From Costus lasius (Eukaryota > Streptophyta > Magnoliopsida > Zingiberales > Costaceae), in contig CM050449.1 in NCBI GenBank assembly GCA_027563935.2, positions 75,078,556 through 75,142,555 of the forward strand: a DNA stretch of 64,000 nucleotides. The letters are read 5' to 3'. Made by a program: the position numbers and the translations under genes. Below, piece by piece: positions 22,541 through 34,737 of the stretch; within the stretch, counting starts at the first letter, position 1, and the number at the start of each line of letters is the position of its first letter. A model generated the notes under the pieces. It did not search any database, was not told the DNA's origin, and saw only the letters and a program-made list of their open reading frames with translations.

Positions 22541-23940
22541 TTAGCTTGACCATTCTACACTCGGATTTGATCGTGGTTCATCAAAACAAAAATTTTCTCT
22601 TTCTTCAATCAGCTCTTCTTGATAATAATGCTTCAATCTCTGACCATTAACTTTAAACTCTCCTATTTCATTACTCCATATATCCAGAGCTCCATAGGGG
22701 TAAGTTTTCTTCACCTGAAAAGGTCTAGACCATCGAGACTTAAGTTTACTAGGAAGAAGTCTCAATCTAGAATTGAATAAAATAACAAAGTCACTTGGTT
22801 GGAATTCCCTTTTGAAAATATGTCGATCATGCCATCTTTTAGTCCTCTCCTTATAAATTCTTGCATTTTCGTAAGCAGAGAGTCTAATCTCATATAGCTC
22901 ATTCAATTGTAACCTTCGTTTTTCACCCGCGTTCTTTAAGTCAAAGTTTAGTGCTTTAATTGCCCAGAACGCCCTATGCTCAAGCTCTACACGTAGATGA
23001 CAAGATTTACTCTAAACTAATTGAAAAGGAGACATACCTATTGGTGTTTTAAAAGCAGTCCGACAGGCCCACAATGCATCATCAAGTTTGGATGCCCAGT
23101 CTTTTCTCGTGCATGACACTGTCTTTTCCAAAATTCCCTTGATTTCTCTTTTTGATATTTCAACTTGTCCACTTGTTTGGGGGTGATAAGGTATTGCAAC
23201 TCTATGATTTACCCCATACTTTCTAAGCATGGCTGAGAACTTATGTTCTATGAAATGTGAGCCTCCATCACTAATCACTACTCGTGGTGTCCCAAATCTT
23301 GGAAAGATAATCTTTTTGAATAGTTTAATAACAACTCTAGAATCATTAGTAGGAGAAGCAAGAGTCTCAACCAACTTTGAAACATAATCAACTACCACAA
23401 GTATGTATTTGTTACCTCTAGAAGATGGAAAAGGTCCCATGAAATCTATCCCCCAAACATCAAATATCTTAACCTCAAGAATAGTGGACAGTGGCATCTC
23501 ATGTCTTCTGTTAATGTTCCCTGTCTTTTGACATCTATCACAAGATAAAATAAAATTTCTAGCATCTTTAAAAATTGAAGGTCAATAAAACCCTGATTGC
23601 AAAACTTTAAAAGCAGTTTTCTCAGCATTAGCGTGCCCTCCATAAGAGGATCCATGACAATGAAATAATATATCTATAATTTCCTCTTCAGGTATACATC
23701 TTCTAAAAATTCGATCTGCACATCTCCTAAAAACATAAGACTCATCACAAAAATAGTTCTTTACCTCAGCTAAGAATCTCTTCTTTCTTTGATAACTTAA
23801 ATCAAGAGGAAAAACATTAGCTACTAGGTAATTTACTATATCAGCATACCATGGAGCTCGGATTTGTTCAGTGGCTAAGAGTTGTTCTTCAGGAAAGGAA
23901 TTATTGATTACATCATTCTTTTCAGTATCTACCATTATCC
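22541..23940 (-). pseudogene. Integrase of Athila element E
   Basis: In element sense this shows the HHCC domain (HGSSYGGHANAEKTAFKVL onward), the DDE core ([14 protein letters not shown], then [10 protein letters not shown], then [13 protein letters not shown]) and a C-terminal region ending NPSVEWSS plus stop at 22541. It is more complete than the C copy around the second Asp. It still has a TGA at 23579-23581 in place of the Trp of GFYWP, and frame breaks near 23000 and 22910. It is a homologue of 7415-8807. Confidence 0.9.
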
Positions 23941-25661
23941 TTGAAAGATGATCTGCAACAAAATTTTCTGTTCCTTTTTATCATTGATTTCTAAATCAAA
24001 TTCTTGCAAGAGTAAAATCCATCTGAGCAAGCGTGGTTTACTGTCCTTTTTTTTTAAAGTACCTCACTGCTGCATGATCAGTGTACACCACAACTTTAGA
24101 GTTAATTATGTATGATCTAAATTTATCAAAGGCAAACACTATAGCTAAAAGTTCTTTCTCAGCGGTGGTGTAATTTCTCTGTGTCTCATCCAAAGTCCTA
24201 CTAGCATAGTGAATAACATAAGGCTTTTTCTCTTTTCTCTGTCCTAGAACTGCTCCTATCACATAATTGCTAGCATCACACATGAGCTCAAAGGGCAAAT
24301 CCCAATCTAGAGGCTAAATGATAGGTGCTGAAACAAAAGCTTTCTTTAATTCCTAAAAAGAAAATAAACAATCTTCATCAAAAGAAAATTTAACATCTTT
24401 ACAAAGTAAATTTGTAAGAGGTCTAGCAAGTTTTGAAAAATCCTTGATGAATCACCGGTAGAATCCTGCATGTCTTAGAAAGCTTCGGACCTCCTTTAAT
24501 GTAGTGGGTGATTCTAATTTTTCTATCACCTCGACTTTGGCTTTGTCAACTTCAATCCCTCTCTCTGAAATCAAGTGCCCCAAAACTATCCCTTGCCTAA
24601 CCATGAAATGACATTTTTCCCAATTAAGCATAAGGTTAGTTTCTTCACACCGCTGCAAAACTCGAGATAAATTAGCCAAACAATCATCAAAAGAAGAACC
24701 ATATACAGAGAAATCATCGATAAAGTCCTCGATGAAGTTAGAAAAAATAGCCATCATACATTCTCCTATATCCAAAAGTACCATACGGGCAAGTGAAAGT
24801 GGTCTTATCTTGGTCATCAGGATGTATAGGAATTTGGAAAAAACCCAGAATATCCATCTAAGAAACAAAAGTGAGAATGGTTTGCAAACCTTTCAACCAT
24901 CTGATCAATAAAAGGTACTGGAAAATAGTCTTTCCTAGTAGCAGTATTCAATTTTCTATAATCTATGCACACGCGCCAACTAGTAACTGTTCTAATAGGA
25001 ATCAATTCATTGTCTTTGTTTTTCATGATAGTTACCCCTTCTTTCTTAGGAACACAATGTATAGGACTTACCCATTTACTATTAGAGATAGGATAGATGA
25101 TACTTGTATCAAGTAATTTTAGATCCTCCTTCTTCACAACTTCCTTCATAGAGGGGTTAAGTCTCCTTTGAAAATCTGCATGTGGCTTGTGTTCCTCTTC
25201 CATCAAGATCCTGTGCATACAAAAAGAGGGGTTAATTCCTTTTAAGTCATCAATTGTGTACCCAATTACTTTCCTATGAATTCTTAATTCTTTGAGAAGC
25301 AAATCTGTCTCCCTTTTTCCAAGATGTGCATCAATAATGACAGGGTAAGTATAATCAGGACCAAGAAATTCATAACGAAGGTTATACTTAAGGTCTACTT
25401 TTGGAGCCTTCTCTTCTTCACTCTTTTTGCCATCACAAACAATGCAATCTAATAATTCATTAATTTTAGAATAGGTGTCTACATTAGAATCAAGAACATA
25501 ATCTAAATCAGAATTATATTTAGAGGTATCAACAAATAAATCTCTAAGATCATAGACAGTGTCATCTACATCATGTATACTACAACAAGATTCATAATTT
25601 GATGGGTTTTTCATGGCCTCATTCAAGTCATACTCAATTCTTTCATCTCTAATGTTAAGTG
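23941..25661 (-). pseudogene. Reverse transcriptase and RNase H of Athila element E
   Basis: In element sense it starts in the protease-RT linker just left of the solo LTR. It passes [20 protein letters not shown], a frameshift near 24840, the catalytic FIDDFSVYG box (about 24715), the [12 protein letters not shown] thumb segment, and RNase H ([36 protein letters not shown]). Stops occur in the connection region (about 24340-24450), and a T-run near 24050 disturbs RNase H. The RT box lacks the sequence between MVLLDIGECM and the polymerase motif found in C, so a small internal deletion is likely. Confidence 0.9.
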
Positions 25662-27726
25662 TGTTGGGAAACCCCAGGGATATTTTACAATTTTTTCAGA
25701 GTCATTACAACACATATACATTGCACAGCGGAAGAATATCCCCGAAACAGGCAAGTCCCAAAAAACCCAGTGAAGATCTCTTGTGAGGGCATCGACACGA
25801 TGTGATAGTAAGTACCTTTAAGCAATGAGAAGCCGATGTCGAGGATGGCGCCCAAGTGTTCGCCCTCTGCAGTCTTGAACACACGGATTCCTCGAGCTTT
25901 CTTCTTCCTCGCCCGGTGCTAGCCTCGGGAAGAAGATCCATGCCTTAGGAGAGTCCTCCAATCACCTTGCGCCACCACCAAGGAGGGATGTGCCAAGGAG
26001 GATGAAGAGGAGAGGAAGGCGCAAGCCTTCTTGTTCCTTTACACCAAGGAAAGGAAGGAGGAGGAAGAAGAAGCATGCTTGCGCCCTTGATGGAAGAAGA
26101 AGAGCTCTAAGCTCTCCAAGCCGTCGCCCTCTCATGCACCGCGCCTCCAAGGAATAAGCATCATCAAGAAAGGGGCGGCAAGGGCTTATTTTAAAGTAGC
26201 AAGAGGCGGTTAGGTTTAATTAGGAAGACTAGGTAATTAGGGTATGATTCTAGGGATTTATTCAATCAATTATGTTGACTAAATCCCTTATCCATATACG
26301 CTCAAGCCTTGCCTAAGCAAGCATAGAGCCATATGTGCCCAAAGGTTACCTAAAGAGGCATTACATTCATTCATGCGCATAGACTATGTCATGCCATCAT
26401 GAATCCTTGCCTAAATTGGCTTGGGCGCAAATCCTAATTGAATTAGGATTCTTATTAAGTAAATAAACAGCCCCTTATGCGCCAATCACCTTCCAATTAA
26501 TTATCATGTGTGATCTAATCAAATCCAATTTGATTTAATCACTTAGGAGATGCCAAACAAGGCATAGGCGCAAATCCTAGTCCAACTTGGATACCATAGG
26601 CGCCTATCCTATTAGTTCATCCCCATTATACCCTTTAAGCCTCTTAGCTTTTCATTACAAATTATTAGCAAGCCCAACCAAGCAATGGGCCAAGCCCAAA
26701 GTCCATTATGCATGTTAACCAAGCTATTGGATCCAATCCAATTTAACCCATGGTCAAATGAGGCTAACCATGGTTAATTTGGTCAATATGCCAAAAATGG
26801 AAGTTGGCCCCAAAAAGTTTCTTCCATCTCATCAGGCCCATTGGCGCTGATGAAATCTCCTAAATAGATTCGAGTTATCCAATAACTCGATCTAAAGGCT
26901 ACCCGATCAATATGAAAACTCGAGTATCAAGGTGTGTGACCCTGTAGGTTCCTTTGACGTTGGCAGTGCTGACCTAAGGTCACCACAAGCAGTGAGTGGC
27001 ACCTAGCAGTGCATCGCTGCTACCCAAGTCATCGGAATAGATATCGACATCGACATCCCCATCATCGCAACTAGGTACAAATGCATTTCAGACTCTTTGC
27101 CGAACTAATATCCGATTGGAAAAGTGTGTCACCACTTGTTTTCACCCAATCACATAGTTATAACTAAATCAGGTTCTCAATTGGGTATGACCATACACTT
27201 TCAGTCATAGAACCATAGAGGAGCTCCATAGATATCAAGCTTCTCATATGGGTCGTGACATGCTCAATGACAACCGTTATGACCTCCCAACTACGGCGAG
27301 GTGTTAGGTTATATCAAAGCATATCCCTAACCATATAGAATGGTCAATGACCTCAAGTCAAGGGATCAATGCATTTCTTGTCACTTGTGAGGATAACTCA
27401 TGACACCAAGTCATTGCTTCACAGCGGGTCTATCTAGTATATCCACCACTGATATACCCATATGTCTACATTAGCACCTCGTGCCTAACCAGCCCATATA
27501 CCAGTCTCACAAGTACCAGAGCTGTCTCATATCCACTCAGGTACATCAAATGGGGACAATTATTTGAGCATAGATCAAATCTGTCTCCAGGGACATTATC
27601 ATGTAAGTACCCAATCACAGATGTATACAAACATAGATAATGACAATGCCAGAATGATATATAAGTATCAAAGTCAAGTAGTACAATAATGGACCAACAC
27701 TAGGTCCTAGGGCATATACACCAACA
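25662..27726 (-). repeat. Solo LTR of family B, target duplication AAGTG
   Basis: This is a complete 2065-bp LTR. On the minus strand it runs from TGTTGGTGTATATGCCC to GGGGTTTCCCAACA. AAGTG flanks it at 25657-25661 and 27727-27731. It sits within the protease/RT linker of Athila element E, and the host frame resumes in register on the far side once one duplicate is discounted. With no internal region, it is the product of LTR-LTR recombination after insertion. Confidence 0.97.
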
Positions 27727-27731
27727 AAGTG

Positions 27732-29072
27732 TAAGTTAACCGTTCTTTACATCAATAATTGCCCCTGTTGTGGCTAAGAACGGCCTACCAAGTATAATAG
27801 GGATCTTTGCATCTTCCTCCATCTCAAGAACTACAAAATCTGTTGGAATGAAATACTTACCTACTTGGATAGGCACATCTTCCAGGATCCGTACAGGATA
27901 CTTAACTGAACGATCGGCGAGCTGTAAAGATATTGAAGTTAGTTTAAGATCTCCCATGTCCAATTTCCTGCAAATAGATAATCGCATTAGACTTACACTA
28001 GCACCTAAATCACATAAGGCTTGGTCAAAAGCCATACTTCCAATAAAACAAGGAATAGAGAAACTACATGGATCCTTTAATTTCGGTGGCAATTTGTTAT
28101 GGATAATAGCACTACATTCTTCAGTTAAAGCCATAGTACCATAGTCCTCTATCTTTCTCTTATTAGAAAAAATTTCTTTCAAAAATTTATCATATGTGGA
28201 CATTTGAGATATAGCTTCAGTGAATGGAATATTGACATAAAGCTTTTTTAAGGCATCAAGAAATTTCCCAAATTGTTTGTCTAATTTAGCTTGAACTAAT
28301 CTTTGGGGAAAGGGTATAAGTGGCCTATAGGGTGTAGGTGAACTATGTCTAGGAAGATCTGACTGACATGGCTCATCACCTTTAGGTTCATCACCTTGGT
28401 AAGGTGACAAACTAGTTTGGGACTGCTCATGTACAGGAGATTTTTCCAAGTCTAATTCATTGTTATGTTCAATCTCATGCTCTTTTTCATTATCCTCAAC
28501 TCTCCCTTTAGGTTCATCTAATTGCTTCCCACTCCTAGTAATTATAGCATTACAATATTCTCTAGGGTTTAATTCAGGTTTAGCAGGTATTTGGTTTTCT
28601 AGAGGTTTACTGTGAGCGGCTAAAGATCCTACTTGAGAAGTAAGATGACTAACCATTCCCTTAAGATCTTCAATCTCCTTATTTTGATTTGTCATGAATT
28701 GATTTTGACTAGCTATAAACTTTTCAAGCATGGATTCTACACTAAAAGAGTTTACCTTTTCAGTCAAGGTTCGCCATCCATCATTCTCATTCTTACCATG
28801 TTCATGACAATGTAGCATTCCTTCTTCAGTAGCCCATTGGTTATGGTTCAGGGCCATCTCCTCAAACAAGGTGAAAGCATCTTCAATTGTTTTACTCATG
28901 AGGGCTCCTCCTGCGGCAGCATCAACAGTCAGGCGGGTATTATAAAGTAAGCCATTATAAAATGTATGAATTAGAACCCAATTTTCATGGCCATGGTGAG
29001 GACACTTCCATTGTAATTCGTTGAAACGCTCTCATGCCTCGCGAAAAGACTCGCCATCTTGCTGTGCAAACT
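27732..29072 (-). pseudogene. gag and protease of Athila element E
   Basis: In element sense it begins mid-gag (DGESFREA, then ERFNELQWKCPHHGHENW and AAAGGALMSKTIEDAF) and runs through the linker (ITRSGKQLDEPKGR, TPYRPLIPFPQRLVQAKLDK) into the protease (LPPKLKDPCSFSIPC, CDLGASVSLMRL, IILGRPFLATTGAIIDVKNG). One frame spans 27736-28899. A TGA near 29034 replaces a tryptophan kept in H, and TAA near 27741 lies just before the solo LTR. Compared with C and H, about 100 residues including the CCHC zinc knuckle are missing between HNQWATEEG and the MLEKF segment. Confidence 0.9.
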
Positions 29073-29895
29073 AAATGGTGAGACCTCAAAAACCCTTGAT
29101 CCAAATATCAAGTCTATTTATAGCCTTCTGACGTGTAGCTCTTATCAAACTATCGATCGATGGTGCTGTGTACTGTTTTCCATCCTCGTGAGACACACCC
29201 ATCTATCTTTAGGAGGTGTGTGGTGACAATGATTTCCCCAGTCCGATTAAAACTCTGGGCACGCCTTTCGCAAGGAAATCATTGGCCCTCAGCATAATGG
29301 TCAAGTTAGACTTGACTAGATATTTTATATGTGGATGGACCATATAATGGAAAGTCTAGAGATAGCCTCAAGAGGTTAGGGCTTTGTACTGTATCTAGCC
29401 CTCGCTAGACACGAAGTGCCTAAACTGTCTTGAGAAGGGGAATTGCTAAGCTGCAATTGGCCGGCGTGCCTACCTCAAGAAGCATGCGTCACCTTGTGCA
29501 GTACATCCCATGCTCGTGGGACGCAAGGCCATGTACAAAATGAGGATCCCATCTCACTAAGGAAATCTGGTGATTTCCCGATCGACTTTTGAGGGTTATC
29601 GATTGGAGCAAAATAGTGGGAGCCTAATCATTTATAAAGGCATGATTAAATGATTGGTTTGCAGATCTGCTTATGACTATAGCAGATGGTTATTGTGATC
29701 TCTCCTAAGTTGGTTGGAGCCAGCTATGTGGACTGGTACTTGAGGATTGTCCTCAAGCTCGAGGAAAAGCTATATCTCCTTGAGCAGCCTTTACCTGAAC
29801 CCATCTCACCTACAGCCTTGTTGGCTGAAGAGGATGCTTAAGGCGTAACTTGTCTAAACCTAGCATGTCACTTGAGTTATGAAAGCAACATGTAG
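29073..29895 (+). mobile_element. Copia leader and gag N-terminus scrap
   Basis: This aligns with the leader of the copia element at the right end. Both carry ATATCAAG...CCTTCTGACG...CCCATCTATCTT, followed further on by GGATCCCATCTCACTAA (compare 29095-29565 with 62868-63245). It then passes into decayed gag (about 29710-29850), where VDWY, RIVLKLEEKLYLLEQPLPEP and ALLAEED are readable. Stops and frame breaks are present. It replaces the missing gag N-terminus and 5' LTR of element E, on the opposite strand, so the join at 29072/29073 is a rearrangement or truncation point. Confidence 0.8.
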
Positions 29896-30282
29896 AGTTG
29901 ATTATAAACACTAGATATACAAATAAGCACACACTGGAAATTCTAGGGCTTCTTGAAGATGTTATGTGGATGCTTGAACTCATTTTGGCCTTGGAGTTCT
30001 TTAGCAATTTCTATGCAGAGCTTGATGACACCAAAATATGTAGTATATTTTGTATCATTTTAGATACCTTTTCATGCTAAATTGAGGATCTTTTTTACTT
30101 GTTTTTATGCTGAATCCATTAAATATTGCAAAGTCTACTTCTATTTTGGTTTTTCATGTTTTTCAGGCAAAAAGGCACTATTTTAGGAGTTTTCAAGCAA
30201 AAATCAAATACATGGAAGAGTTCTCATCATCAAGAAGAAGTCACCCAAGAATTTTCATGCAAATCGAGGCAAAGAACCCAAA

Positions 30283-30721
30283 ATACGGTAGTGCCGTAAA
30301 GGATTTTACGGTACCGTATTTTACACGGCTACCGTATTATCGAGATCACGGCCGTATTTTGGTGATTTACTGAACAGAATGCTTTTGTGAAATTACGGCA
30401 CCACCGTAAGAATTTACACGGCCGTATTTTGGGGCACTTTCGGAACAGAGACCTTCACTGAAATTACGGCACGGCCGTAAACCAGTTTACGGGCCATATT
30501 TTCCAAACGTCTTCAGAACAGAATGTTGCCCTGAAATTACGGCACTGTCGTAAATCAGTTTATGGGCCGTATTTTCCAGACGAATTCGACCAGAGAGTTC
30601 AACCGATTTTACGGCACTGCCGTAAACCAAATTACACTGTCGTATTATTCCAGCAATTTCAGAACAGAATAATCGATGGATTTTATGGCAGTGTCGTAAG
30701 ATATTACACTGTCATATTCCG
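30283..30721. repeat. Palindromic array in solo LTR F
   Basis: Six to seven units of about 70-77 bp follow the pattern AAATTACGGCAC..CCGTAA, a short gap, TTACGGGCCGTATTTTCC, then a spacer with TTCAGAACAGA. A perfect TACGGTACCGTA lies at 30307-30318. Confidence 0.9.
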
Positions 30722-31087
30722 GTGTTTGAACGCGATTCCCAGGTTAATGTCCACGCCCGATCCTTGCGGAGATGATTGCGGACGATCCAGAAGTTTATAT
30801 TCGATGCCGTAAGAAGCAAAAAGGGAGCTTTTCACGGGAGGATTACAGAGAGACCGAAAGCCCCAATTGTGATCCACCGTGGAGGGAGAAATCCTGATCC
30901 ACGCCGTCGCCGAGGGTTTCGCCGCCACGCTCGATCCAGACGATCTCTAGCCGCGATTTTCATACTGAAGCTTCGTCAGAGGGAGGAGACAACACGCCAA
31001 AAGTTTCAGACCGTAAAGAGATCGATTGGAGGAGGAATCGAAGAGCAAAGCATCGTCGACACTGTTCACCGAAGCTATTTGCAAATT

Positions 31088-31113
31088 ACGGCTGTGAAAT
31101 ACTTCACAGCCGT
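31088..31113. other. Strong hairpin in Athila LTR F
   Basis: ACGGCTGTGAA-ATAC-TTCACAGCCGT has perfect 11-base arms and a four-base loop. It is conserved at 45090-45115 and 53536-53561 in element H and is partly decayed in LTR E. It sits downstream of the palindromic array. Confidence 0.85.
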
Positions 31114-32620
31114 GCTGTATTTTCTAAAACTCCTCTTGTCTTTCAATTTTTGATCCTCTGAAACCATGATTTGTTGTAATTCCCTCATGATGATAGCTTA
31201 AACTATTTTTGGGACATGGGGAAGTAATTTACTTAACTTCCAATGACTAGATAACTCTTTTTCAATATTTCGTTGAGTTTGATCTTAACATGATGATTTT
31301 TCTCATGTGATATTTGTGCTTAGACTCTCTTTAAATTCATGTTATTAATTTTGTTCTTAGAATTTTTGCTTGAGATCGAAAGGTAATTGCTTGAGAATTT
31401 GGAACCCTAGAATTGCATGTTAGGATCCCTTCCTTAGGTTAGATTCATCTTGATCTTTTCTAGTAAAATAATTGCCATGATTATAACATGAATCCATAGA
31501 TCGAGTCTATTTGTCAAACATGGAGATCTTGTGTGAAAGCAAAGATCGGAACGTTGGAGGTCCTTGAGCAAAACTAGTTGCGAGACTCGGATGCACGAAA
31601 GTGATCCTTGAGACTCCACTAGAGATTCTAGAGCTCGGATGCACGAAAGTTATCCTTGAGTTCATCCTTTGATAATATCTTTTTCATGATGAAATTGAAT
31701 CAACGAAATCCTTATTCATGTCTAGTCATAAAAGTTTAAGTGAACGAAACCCTAGTCCCAACTTTTCTCTCTGATAATCCCACTTTTAGTTACCGATTGC
31801 TATTCTCACGATCTCGTTTTGCCTAGTTAGTAAGAAATCAACTATTTAGTATTCAACAACGTAGGTCCCTGTATATTCGATACTTTTTTTATTACTTCGT
31901 ATACCCGTGCACTTGCGGTTTAACAACAAGTTTTTTGTGCCGTTACCAAGTATTAGTCCAAGGTACACGCGTGCTAGATTTGTTGTGTTCCCTTTCGGGC
32001 TATTAGAGCTCCATGATTATCACTATCAGGAAGCGAAAGGTGGCCTTACCTTCCATCTTGGAAACATTGATAGGAGCCTCACGCTCCAAGATGTTAGGGC
32101 AGCCTTCCATTTACCAGGTGGAGGAGTTACACACCTACCACAGGAGTATATCGAGCTTGCATTTTGGTATCAAATCACATCGAACTCAAATTTTTCACCA
32201 AAGACAGCACGAGCAACTAGTATCTCCAACCCTTGCCTCCGCTACGTACATAGAGTTCTCTCACACTATTGGTGTGTATGCCCTGAGACCTAGCTTTGGT
32301 CCATCTTTATACTACTTGACTCTGATATTTATATCATTCTGGCATTGTCATTATCAATGTATGTCCACATCTACGATTGTGTACTTACATGATAATGTCC
32401 CTAGAGATAGATTAGATCTGTGTTCAAACTCTTATCCCCAGTCGATATACCTTAGCGGATATGAGACAGCTATGGTACCTGTGAGACTGGTATATGGGCA
32501 GGTTAGGCAGGAGGTGCTAGCGCAGACATGTGGGTATATCAGTGGTAGATATACTAGACCGACCCATGATAGCCCGAAAGGGAACACAACAAATCTGGCA
32601 CGCGTGTACCTAGGACTAAT

Positions 32621-32639
32621 CCTTGGTAACGGCACCAAA
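32621..32639 (-). other. Relic primer site inside the LTR of element H
   Basis: On the minus strand: TTTTTGGTGCCGTTACCAAGG, overlapping a little at each end. It resembles the element's working primer site (TGGCGCCGTTTTCGGGGA) but lies about 55-75 bp inside the LTR end. The same relic occurs in the 5' LTR at 52697-52713 and in solo LTR F near 31938. Confidence 0.65.
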
Positions 32640-34281
32640 AACTTGTTGTTAAACTGCAAGTGCACAGGTATACGAAGTAATAAAAAAAGTATCGAATCCA
32701 CAAGGACCTACATTGTCGAATACTAAATAGTTGATTTCTTACTATCTAGGCAAATCGAGATCGTGAAAATAGCAATCAGAAACTAAAATTGGGATTATCA
32801 GAGAGAAAAGCTGGGACTAGGGTTTCGTTCACTTAAACTTTTATTACTAGATATGAATAAGGATTTCGTTGATTCAATTTTATCATGAAGAAGATATTAT
32901 CAAACAATGAACTCAAGGATCACTTACGTGCATCCGAGTTCTAGGATTCTCTAGTGGAGTCTCAAGGATCAAGTTCGTGCATCCGAGTCTCGCAACTAGT
33001 TTTGCTCGAGGATCTCCAACGTTCCGATCCTTGCTTTCGCACAAGATCTCCACTTTTGACAAATAGACTCGATCTATACATTCATATTATAATCATGCCA
33101 ATTATTTTACTAGAAAAGATCAAGATGAATCTAACCTAAGGAAGGGATCCTAACATGCAATTCTAGGGTTCCAAATTCTCAAGCAATTACCTTTCGGTCT
33201 CAAGCGAAAATTCTAAGAACAAAATTAATAACATGAATTTAAAGACAGTCTAAGCACAAATATCACATGTAACATCCCTCAGAATCACACCCCACACGCA
33301 TACAAGTAAAATACGGGGTTTCAAAAATTTTTTTACTCTTCCATTAAAACACAAGAAGAAAGCGGCATCGAAGGACATTACTACGGAACTGAAAACCGCA
33401 CAGAACTGAATAGGATCGATTTACTAGGAAATAGAAATCCGGAAATCCAGAAAATCCGACAGCAAGTATAATAATTTACTGCTGCACAGACACGCATATC
33501 CTGAAATAAAACAGATGTCCACACTACACATATGTGGAAAACACAAATTCAGATATATTGCGGAATAAGAACAATAACTCTCAAATCGGACATTTCAGAA
33601 TAAGAATAATTTCAAATCTCACGAATCCAAAACTCGTATCTAACAATTAAAACGAGACAACTATAATATAATATCCTGAAAACAGGCATAAGACCTCAGG
33701 AGATAAAACGTATCATATAATTAAGTTAGGCACGCAGGCCTGACAGATTTTTTAGAAGACAACTCTTAGAAATTAAATAAAACATTAGCATCATAGTAAA
33801 TTCGTGAATTAGCTGTAGCGATCACTGTCCCAATGTCTCACCTGAAAATATTTAAACAACGGGGGTGAGCTAAATAGCTCAGTGAGTAAAAGACACTAAA
33901 AGCCATCCATAGTACACATCAAAAATATCATGCATAAGTTGAAATACATTTTTGTAACAGATAAGATAAATCAACTTAACATGCACACTCATATCAGAAA
34001 CAAAACATAATCAAATACAGATACTTATAACATTAGGCATCAAGCATGAAGTAGGATATAAGTATACCAACCCCTCCCTACTAAACACACTGCCTAACAC
34101 ATCTATAATACAGATCGAAACAGAACTACAGAAATCAGAACTGACAGACAGAAAATCAGAATTTTCAGAATCCAAACGGATAGTCTACATCGGAAATAGA
34201 AAGGCCACAGAAGGCCTGATGACCACATAAGGTCTGACCCCACCTCTCCCGAGGACGAGACATGCATGCATATCAGAAACA

Positions 34282-34737
34282 GAATGGTAGAGGAGGTATC
34301 AGTGGGTGGCCCCCGTCTTGTCAGGACGTGGCACTCTGGCCTCCAAAACCCAGAACAGAATGGTAGAGGAGGTATCAGTGAGTGGCCCCCGTCTTGTCAG
34401 GACGTGGCACTCTGGTCTCCAATACCCAGAACAGAATGGTAGAGGAGGTATCAGTGGGTGGCCCCCGTCTTGTCAGGACGTGGCACTCTGGTCTCCAATA
34501 CCCAGAACAGAATGGTAGAGGAGGTATCAGTGGGTGGCCCCCGTCTTGTCAGGACGTGGCACTCTGGTCTCCAATACCCAGAACAGAATGGTAGAGGAGG
34601 TATCAGTGGGTGGCCCCCGTCTTGTCAGGACGTGGCACTCTGGTCTCCAATACCCAGAACAGAATGGTAGAGGAGGTATCAGTGGGTGGCCCCCGTCTTG
34701 TCAGGACGTGGCACTCTGGCCTCCAATACCTATAACG
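34282..34737. repeat. Six 76-bp tandem units in the 3' LTR of I
   Basis: Units start at 34282, 34358, 34434, 34510, 34586 and 34662, and are nearly identical. Each contains GGTGGCCCCCGTCTTGTCAG followed by GACGTGGCACTCTGG, which holds an ACGT core (GACGTGGC) of the type bound by plant bZIP factors. Because 76 is not a multiple of three, successive units are read in different frames. Confidence 0.97.

Larger units (their letters stand above)
18949..29072 (-). mobile_element. Athila-type element E, decayed, both ends truncated
   Basis: In element sense (right to left) it has partial gag, protease, RT, RNase H, integrase, palindromic spacer, a stump of the env-like gene, 3' UTR and 3' LTR. It lacks the 5' LTR and gag N-terminus; the copia scrap begins at 29073. 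It also lacks the last ~70-90 bp of the 3' LTR at the join with B3. A B-family solo LTR interrupts it at 25662-27726. Internal deletions removed most of the env-like gene and the gag zinc knuckle. Confidence 0.88.
30023..32005 (+). repeat. Solo Athila LTR F, target duplication GAGCT
   Basis: This is a complete 1983-bp LTR from TGATGACACC to GGGCTATTA, flanked by GAGCT at 30018-30022 and 32006-32010. It interrupts env-like fragment G without other loss. It fixes the true LTR borders for the family. It contains the palindromic array, a strong hairpin, and near its end a relic primer site (about 31938-31955). Confidence 0.96.
29896..32266 (+). pseudogene. Env-like gene fragment G, split by solo LTR F
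   Basis: This is a piece of an ATHILA ORF-1/env-like gene in two exon-like halves, 29898-30022 and 32011-32266. The first reads TRYTNKHTLEILGLLEDV and ALEFFSNFYAEL. The second continues HDYHYQEAKGG, then VRAAFHLPGGG, IELAFWYQITSNSNF and ISNPCLRYVHRVLSHY. These match the C copy in order and spacing, and the frame resumes across the solo LTR. The rest is cut off by LTR B2 at 32267. No pol belonging to this fragment is in view. Confidence 0.85.
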
